Positions 59,053 to 64,000 of a stretch of 64,000 bases of DNA are shown piece after piece; the stretch's first letter is position 1; every line of letters begins with the position of its first letter. Source of the stretch: Kitasatospora cinereorecta (GTDB lineage Bacteria > Actinomycetota > Actinomycetes > Streptomycetales > Streptomycetaceae); assembly GCF_024172095.1 (NCBI RefSeq), contig NZ_JAMZDX010000002.1, positions 806,001 to 870,000 on the forward strand, written 5' to 3'. The notes beneath the pieces are model-generated. The model made no database searches, was not told the DNA's origin, and worked only from the letters and a program-made list of their open reading frames with translations. The position numbers were made by a program, and so were the translations under genes.

Positions 59053-61113
59053 ATGACAGGGCACCATCGCGGCAGACGTGTCGTCACGTTGCTGCTGACG
59101 CTCTTCCTCGCCGCGGCCGCCGCCATGTTCGGCGTCGGGCCCGGCCCCTCGGCCAGTGCTGCCAACGGATGGTGGAACCCCACCGCCCGGCCCGTACCCG
59201 ACTCGCAGATCGACGTCACCGGCGCGCCGTTCACCGGCACCGACGCCAACGGCAAGGTCCGCGGCTTCGTCGACGCGCACAACCACCTGATGTCCAACGA
59301 GGGCTTCGGCGGCCGGCTGATCTGCGGCGCGACCTTCTCCGAGCAGGGCGTCGCGGACGCCCTGAAGGACTGCCCCGAGCACTACCCCGACGGCGCGAAC
59401 GCCCTGTTCGAGAACGTCACCGGCGGTGCGAACGGCCACCACGACCCGGTCGGCTGGCCCACCTTCAAGGACTGGCCGGCCCACGACTCGCTCAGCCACC
59501 AGCAGGACTACTACGCCTGGGTGGAGCGCGCCTGGCGCGGCGGCGAGCGGGTCCTGGTCAACGACCTGGTGACCAACGGCCTGCTGTGCTCGATCTACCC
59601 GTACAAGGACCGCAGCTGCAACGAGATGGACGCGATCCGCCTCGAGGCGAAGAAGTCCTACGAGCTGCAGGACTACATCGACCGGATGTACGGCGGCTCC
59701 GGCAAGGGCTGGTTCCGGATCGTCACCGACGAGAACCAGGCGCAGAAGGTCGTCGCCCAGGGCAAGTTGGCGGTCGTGCTCGGCGTGGAGACGTCCGAGC
59801 CGTTCGGCTGCAAGCAGATCCTCGACGTCCCGCAGTGCAGCCAGGCCGACATCGACCGCGGCCTGGACGAGCTCTACGGACTCGGTGTGCGCAGCATGTT
59901 CCTGTGCCACAAGTTCGACAACGCGCTCTGCGGTGTCCGGTTCGACGAGGGCACCATCGGCGTCGCCGTCAACGCCGGCCAGTTCCTGTCGACCGGCACC
60001 TTCTGGCAGACCGAGCAGTGCGCCGGACCGCAGGCCGACAACCCGATCGGACTGCCCACCGCGCAGGCTGCCTCGCTGCTGCCCGCCGGTGTCAGCCTGC
60101 CGACGTACGACAACGGCGCCCGCTGCAACACTCGCGGGCTGACCAGCCTCGGCGAGTACGCCGTCCGCGGCATGATGAAGCGCCACATGATGCTCGAAGT
60201 CGACCACATGAGCGTCAAGGCGGCCAACCGGGCGTTCGAGATCCTGGAGTCCGACGCCTACCCCGGCGTCATCTCCAGCCACAGCTGGATGGACCTGCAG
60301 TGGACCGAACGGCTGTACAAGATGGGCGGGTTCATCGCCCAGTACGACCACTCGGCCGACGGCTTCGTGGCGGAGGCGCACCGTACCAAGGCGCTGCGCG
60401 ACCAGTACCACGTGGGCTACGGCTACGGTACCGACATGAACGGTGTCGGCGGCTGGCCCGGCCCGGTCGGGGCGGACGCGTCCAACGCCGTGAAGTACCC
60501 CTTCACGAGCGCCGACGGCGGCTCGGTGATCGACCGCCAGGTGACGGGTGACCGTACCTGGGACATCAACACCGACGGACTGGCGCACAACGGCATGGTC
60601 CCGGACTGGATCGAGCAGATCCGGCTCAGCGGCGGACAGGACGTGGTGGACGATCTGCTCAAGGGCGCCCAGTCCTACCTGGACACCTGGCACGCCACCG
60701 AGCAGCACCGGCCCGGCACCAACCTGGCCGCCGGCACGTCGGCCGGTGCCAGCTCCTCCGAGTGGAACCCGTTCATCAGCTACAAGCCCGGCCGGGCGGC
60801 CGACGGCGACCGCTCCACCCGCTGGGCCAGCGACTGGAGCGACGACCAGTGGTACCAGGTCGACCTCGGGGCGGCGCACACCGTCCACCAGGTCACCCTG
60901 GACTGGGAGCGCGCCTACGGTCGCGAGTACCGCATCGAGGTCTCGAACGACGGCAGCACCTGGCAGACCGTCTGGTCGACCGCCGACGGCAACGGCGGGC
61001 TGGACACGGCGGTCTTCACCCCGGTCTCCGCGCGGTACGTGCGGATGCACGGCGTCCACCGCGGCACCGGGTGGGGCTACTCGCTGTACGAGTTCCAGGT
61101 CATCGGCACCTGA
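59053..61113 (+). CDS. Secreted M19-like/amidohydrolase-fold hydrolase with F5/8 type C (CBM32) domain
   Basis: 686 residues. A twin-arginine-free signal peptide with a strong hydrophobic core ends near SASA (~residues 33-36). The catalytic part (~60-545) shows a metal-binding DAHNHLM (H76, H78), later KRHMMLEVDHMS and SSHSWMD, reminiscent of membrane dipeptidase (M19) and related amidohydrolase barrels. Residues ~556-686 are an F5/8 type C domain (AADGDRSTRWASDWSDDQWYQVDLGAAHTVHQV, then YELSQ-like end) that binds sugars. Probably extracellular degradation of a glycan- or cell-wall-linked substrate; exact activity unknown. Confidence 0.82.
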   Translation: MTGHHRGRRVVTLLLTLFLAAAAAMFGVGPGPSASAANGWWNPTARPVPDSQIDVTGAPFTGTDANGKVRGFVDAHNHLMSNEGFGGRLICGATFSEQGVADALKDCPEHYPDGANALFENVTGGANGHHDPVGWPTFKDWPAHDSLSHQQDYYAWVERAWRGGERVLVNDLVTNGLLCSIYPYKDRSCNEMDAIRLEAKKSYELQDYIDRMYGGSGKGWFRIVTDENQAQKVVAQGKLAVVLGVETSEPFGCKQILDVPQCSQADIDRGLDELYGLGVRSMFLCHKFDNALCGVRFDEGTIGVAVNAGQFLSTGTFWQTEQCAGPQADNPIGLPTAQAASLLPAGVSLPTYDNGARCNTRGLTSLGEYAVRGMMKRHMMLEVDHMSVKAANRAFEILESDAYPGVISSHSWMDLQWTERLYKMGGFIAQYDHSADGFVAEAHRTKALRDQYHVGYGYGTDMNGVGGWPGPVGADASNAVKYPFTSADGGSVIDRQVTGDRTWDINTDGLAHNGMVPDWIEQIRLSGGQDVVDDLLKGAQSYLDTWHATEQHRPGTNLAAGTSAGASSSEWNPFISYKPGRAADGDRSTRWASDWSDDQWYQVDLGAAHTVHQVTLDWERAYGREYRIEVSNDGSTWQTVWSTADGNGGLDTAVFTPVSARYVRMHGVHRGTGWGYSLYEFQVIGT

Positions 61114-61128
61114 CGGCCGGATCGCTGA

Positions 61129-61173
61129 CGCCGCGGCCGGACCGCCACACCTCGTGACGGTCCGGCCGCGGCG
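61129..61173. terminator. Bidirectional terminator between the hydrolase and chitinase genes
   Basis: A perfect 16-bp inverted repeat (61129-61144 with 61158-61173) sits between the converging genes; its 13-base loop is small enough for a stable hairpin. Confidence 0.85.
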
Positions 61174-61186
61174 CTCCGCGGGACGA

Positions 61187-62275
61187 TCAGCAGGACAGGT
61201 TGGTGCCGGCCGGGACGCCCAGGATCGACGTGAAGCTCTGGTAGGCGTTGATCCGGCTCTGCACCTGGGCCGGGTTGCCGCCGTTGCACTCCAGCGAGCC
61301 GTTGATGCTGCGGATCGTCTCACCGAAGCCCGCACCGTTGACCATCGCGTTGTGCGGGGTCATGGTGCCCGGACCGCTCTGGGTGTTCCAGTACCAGAGG
61401 CCGGTCTTCCACGCCACGGCGGCGTCGGTCTGCACCAGGTTCGGGTTGTGCAGCAGGTCGATGCCGAGCGAGTCGCCCGCCGCCTTGTAGTTGAAGTTCC
61501 AGCTGAGCTGGATCGGACCGCGGCCGTAGTACGCCGACTGGCCGGCCGGGCACCCGTACGGCTGCGAAGTGTCGCAGTAGTGAGGGTAGTTGGCCGTGTT
61601 CTGCTCGACGATGTAGACCAGCCCGCCGGTCTCGTGGCTGACGTTGGCGAGGAACGCGGCCGCCTCCTGCTTCTTCACCGTGTCGCTGCCCGTGGTGGCG
61701 AAGCCCGGGTACGCGCTGAGCGCGGCGGTCAGGCCGGCGTAGGTGTAGAAGGAATTCCGGTTCGGGAACATCTGGTTGAACTGCGCCTCGGAGACCACGA
61801 ACCCGCCCGGGTTCGGCGGCGGGGTGGTGCCGCCACCGCCCCCGCTGCAGCTGTACGGGTCCCAGTACCAGGTGCTGATCACCGGGTCGTAGCCCGGGTT
61901 GTCGTGCTCGGCGATGTACAGGTTGCCGTCGGTGTACCGGACGATCGCGCCGGTCGCGTAGGTGTGGCCGGCCTGCCAGGCGGGGTAGTCGCAGCCGCCG
62001 CCCGAGGGCGGGGGCGTACCGCCGCCGCCACAGGAACCCTGGTCGGCCCAGACGCCCGAACCGCCGGTGCTGGGCGTCTCGCCCTGGGTCCACCACTTCG
62101 CCGACCAGTTGTGTCCGCCGTACGAGGCGGTCATGCCGCCGGTATAGACCGCCGACGCCGACCACGATGCCACACAACTCGCCGCGTACGCGGGCGAGGC
62201 GAGGGGGACGAGGGCCGCGAGGCCCAGCGCCATGGCCACTCCGGCCAGTAGCGCGATGATCCGATTCTTTGACAC
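61187..62275 (-). CDS. Secreted GH19 chitinase with two chitin-binding modules
   Basis: 362 residues from a GTG preceded by AAGGAG. Signal peptide ~1-31. Two CBM5/12 (ChtBD3-like) modules at ~34-80 and ~95-143, each with aromatic pairs (WWTQGE; WYWDPYSC) for chitin. After a Gly/Pro-rich linker, the GH19 domain spans ~160-362: FNQMFPNRNSFYTY, catalytic Glu in ANVSHETGG, and YYGRGPIQLSWNFNYKAAG. It cleaves chitin internally with inversion. Control by chitin and glucose is suggested by promoter repeats. Confidence 0.94.
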   Translation of the reverse strand: MSKNRIIALLAGVAMALGLAALVPLASPAYAASCVASWSASAVYTGGMTASYGGHNWSAKWWTQGETPSTGGSGVWADQGSCGGGGTPPPSGGGCDYPAWQAGHTYATGAIVRYTDGNLYIAEHDNPGYDPVISTWYWDPYSCSGGGGGTTPPPNPGGFVVSEAQFNQMFPNRNSFYTYAGLTAALSAYPGFATTGSDTVKKQEAAAFLANVSHETGGLVYIVEQNTANYPHYCDTSQPYGCPAGQSAYYGRGPIQLSWNFNYKAAGDSLGIDLLHNPNLVQTDAAVAWKTGLWYWNTQSGPGTMTPHNAMVNGAGFGETIRSINGSLECNGGNPAQVQSRINAYQSFTSILGVPAGTNLSC

Positions 62276-62314
62276 AGGCCACTCCTTGCGGGGGGATCGA
62301 GTGGGATTGCCAGT

Positions 62315-62356
62315 ACTCAAGTGCATTGGTCCATACCTGTCAAGAGGTCTATACCG
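62315..62356 (-). promoter_or_regulatory. chi63-like promoter with repeats flanking the -35 box
   Basis: On the minus strand TTGACA (62343-62338), a 17-bp spacer and TTGAGT (62320-62315) form a promoter. Repeat boxes TGGTCCATACCT (62327-62338) and AGGTCTATACCG (62345-62356) (top strand) flank and overlap the -35 box, as in Streptomyces chitinase genes such as chi63, where similar 12-bp repeats mediate chitin induction and glucose repression. They also resemble DasR (dre) sites. Confidence 0.75.
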
Positions 62357-62486
62357 CTGGTCGATTGACGAATCGGAATAGGCGGCCTGACGGACGGTCG
62401 GGGCCGTTCGGCCCTGGTGGGGGGTGGGGCGGGGTGGGGATGGTGGCTCCCGGCGCTCGCGCGGGGGTGCCCGAGGGGAGTTGGGC

Positions 62487-62876
62487 ATGGACTGTTGCGA
62501 CGTGATGGTCACCGTCCGCGTCACGACCGCAGAGCGGGTGCTGCTGCGGCGGCTCGCCCGGCAACTCGGGGACGACGTCTCGGCGGTGGTTGCCGACGGG
62601 CTGGTCGATGTGCTGCCGATGCTGCTGTGCGAGCGCGGTGCGCGGCAGATGGCCGAGGTGCTGGTCCGGCCGGCGCCGGTCGCGGTGACGGTCTGGCTGC
62701 CCGGCGAACTCGCGGACCTGCTGGGGCCGGTGGGGGAGTGGGTCGGGGCTTCGCCCTGTGCGGTGCTCGGCGCGGCCGTCCGGCTGTGGCTGGGGCAGGG
62801 GTGGCTCCGCGCGGGGTCGGGGCTGCGGGTGATGCGGGCGGGACGAAGGCGTGCGGCGGTTCCCGCGGCGGCTTGA
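62487..62876 (+). CDS. Small hypothetical protein with two ribbon-helix-helix-like segments
   Basis: 129 residues from the ATG at 62487. Two similar segments, MVTVRVTTAERVLLRRLARQ and VAVTVWLPGELADLLGPVGE, each with a strand followed by two helices, resemble ribbon-helix-helix (CopG-type) units. A tandem duplicate could act as a DNA-binding pseudo-dimer. The Cys-Cys near the N-terminus is unusual. No partner toxin or antitoxin is adjacent. Confidence 0.55.
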   Translation: MDCCDVMVTVRVTTAERVLLRRLARQLGDDVSAVVADGLVDVLPMLLCERGARQMAEVLVRPAPVAVTVWLPGELADLLGPVGEWVGASPCAVLGAAVRLWLGQGWLRAGSGLRVMRAGRRRAAVPAAA

Positions 62877-62883
62877 CGTCGAC

Positions 62884-62965
62884 CACAGGGGCGCGGGGAA
62901 CTGCGCGCCCAGCCATTTGCCCAGGTGGGGTGGTGGTCGGTCGCGCAGTTCCTCGCGCCCCCTGG
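62884..62965. repeat. Streptomycete inverted-repeat element
   Basis: A forward GGGGCGCGGGGAACTGCGCG arm (62887-62906) and an inverted CGCGCAGTTCCTCGCGCCCC arm (~62943-62962) form a hairpin with ~36 bp between. The same element occurs at 44.7-44.95 kb. Non-coding. Confidence 0.75.
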
Positions 62966-63104
62966 TGGCTGGCCTCAATCTGTTGGGGACGGTTGGGTGG
63001 GACCGCCGGGACCAACGGCCCTACGGGGCGTGAGCGGTGGAAGCCGAGCATGGAGCGCCGCCCTGGGCGGCGTTCGGTTCGGCGAGTACGAAGGAGGGCG
63101 GCCG

Positions 63105-64000
63105 GTGGCTGCCATCGAGGTGGGCGGGGAGACGGTCGGGGGCAGGAAGCCCGGATCGGCGCTGGTGCGGTTGTTGACGACGACCGACCACAAGACGATC
63201 GGGTCGATGTACCTGGTCTCGGCGTTCGGGTTCTTTCTGGTCGGCGGGGTGCTGGCGCTCGTGATGCGGGCGGAGTTGGCCCGGCCGGGGACGCAGATCC
63301 TGTCGAACGAGCAGTTCAACCAGGCGTTCACCATGCACGGTTCGATCATGCTGCTGCTGTTCGCGATGCCGCTGTTCACCGGCTTCGCCAACTGGATCAT
63401 GCCGCTGCAGATCGGCGCCCCGGACGTCGCGTTCCCGCGGCTGAACATGCTGGCGTTCTGGCTGTTCCTGTTCGGCTCGCTGATCGCGGCGGCCGGTTTC
63501 GCGACCCCGCAGGGCGCCGCCGACTTCGGGTGGTTCCTCTACGCGCCGCTGTCGGACGCGGTCCACTCGCCGGGTGTCGGCGCCGACATGTGGATCATGG
63601 GCGTGACGCTGTCCGGGTTCGGGTCCATCCTGGGTGCGGTCAACTTCATCACGACGATCATCTGCATGCGCGCCCCCGGTCTGACCATGTTCCGGATGTC
63701 GATCTTCTGCTGGAACGTCCTGCTGACCGCGATCCTGGTCCTGCTGGTCTTCCCGGTGCTGGCCGCCGCACTGCTGGCGCTGGAGGCGGACCGCAAGTTC
63801 GGCGCGCACGTCTTCGACCCGGCCAACGGCGGGGCGATGCTGTGGCAGCACCTGTTCTGGTTCTTCGGCCACCCCGAGGTGTACATCCTGGCGCTGCCGT
63901 TCTTCGGCATCGTCTCGGAGATCGTCCCGGTGTTCAGCCGCAAGCCGATGTTCGGCTACTCCGGGCTGATCGCCGCCACCATCGCGATCGCGGGCCTGTC
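63105..64000 (+). CDS. ctaD: Cytochrome c oxidase subunit I, 3' end cut by window edge
   Basis: Open from GTG at 63105 (AAGGAGG at 63091-63097) through the right edge, so 298 residues are present of ~570. The catalytic subunit of the terminal aa3-type oxidase, a 12-helix membrane protein. Seen: [21 protein letters not shown], the haem ligand His in [15 protein letters not shown], and the [22 protein letters not shown] motif with the CuB His and cross-linked Tyr. Many streptomycetes have two ctaD genes; which copy this is cannot be told. Confidence 0.95.
   Translation, partial: MAAIEVGGETVGGRKPGSALVRLLTTTDHKTIGSMYLVSAFGFFLVGGVLALVMRAELARPGTQILSNEQFNQAFTMHGSIMLLLFAMPLFTGFANWIMPLQIGAPDVAFPRLNMLAFWLFLFGSLIAAAGFATPQGAADFGWFLYAPLSDAVHSPGVGADMWIMGVTLSGFGSILGAVNFITTIICMRAPGLTMFRMSIFCWNVLLTAILVLLVFPVLAAALLALEADRKFGAHVFDPANGGAMLWQHLFWFFGHPEVYILALPFFGIVSEIVPVFSRKPMFGYSGLIAATIAIAGL

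Overview
The window is a 64 kb chromosomal piece of a high-GC actinomycete, almost certainly Streptomyces, Kitasatospora or a close relative. Evidence: GC-rich third codon positions, frequent GTG/TTG starts, many 4-bp ATGA/GTGA gene overlaps, many apparently leaderless promoters, rbpA with a SigR-type promoter, a streptomycete-type GH19 chitinase, and the dispersed inverted repeat around GGGGCGCGGGGAACTGCGCG. I see no phage, IS element, CRISPR array, tRNA or rRNA.

Layout. 1-5.2 kb: a WXG100-like protein cut by the left edge (with a rare TTA codon), a hypothetical protein, a Nudix/atypical SDR pair and a methyltransferase. 5.2-10.6 kb: an AEC permease and an MFS exporter (divergent), a secreted lytic transglycosylase and an NCS2 purine/pyrimidine permease. 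10.7-16.8 kb: a tightly overlapped four-gene cassette (MoxR AAA+ ATPase, small bpX5-like protein, degenerate vWA plus beta-propeller protein, large membrane-anchored bpX6/propeller protein), which matches the MoxR-vWA-beta-propeller ternary systems proposed as NTP-driven conflict or chaperone systems. 16.9-24.6 kb: a conserved hypothetical, GuaB1-type GMP reductase, DUF5995, an SDR/QueA-like pair, a GlsB-like membrane protein, an NCS2 permease interrupted by a single-base frameshift, and a TetR regulator. 24.7-29.2 kb: etfA, etfB and an acyl-CoA dehydrogenase on the minus strand, then a ferredoxin-NADP reductase.

29.4-34.5 kb: an FMN riboswitch followed by ribE, a RibM/PnuX-type transporter, ribBA and ribH, then hisE, hisG and a PH-domain membrane protein. 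34.6-43 kb: two coupled CNNM/CorC transporters, DUF4230, an EccA-like AAA+ protein, a uridine-kinase-like protein, a second acyl-CoA dehydrogenase, a zinc-finger-like small protein and an Lrp/AsnC regulator. 43-50 kb: a YtcJ-type amidohydrolase, lnt, fxsA, rbpA, then an FtsK-like membrane protein with a lost P-loop lysine and a small membrane protein. 50-58.9 kb: an ankyrin protein, acetyltransferases, a nucleotidyltransferase, MarR with two membrane proteins, a SigE-family ECF sigma factor with a membrane partner, and a small secreted protein. 59-64 kb: a secreted M19-like hydrolase with an F5/8 (CBM32) domain, a secreted GH19 chitinase with two chitin-binding modules behind a chi63-like promoter, a small ribbon-helix-helix-like protein, and the start of a cytochrome c oxidase subunit I gene cut by the right edge.

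Functional themes: flavin supply (rib genes) sits beside flavoprotein redox genes (etf, acyl-CoA dehydrogenase, ferredoxin reductase), and purine handling recurs (two NCS2 permeases, GuaB1). The most interesting accessory unit is the 10.7-16.8 kb MoxR/propeller cassette. The most testable regulatory sites are the SigR promoter of rbpA, the chitinase repeats, and palindromes at 27696-27710 and 58864-58879. Long antisense open frames are common here because of GC-biased codon use and were ignored.
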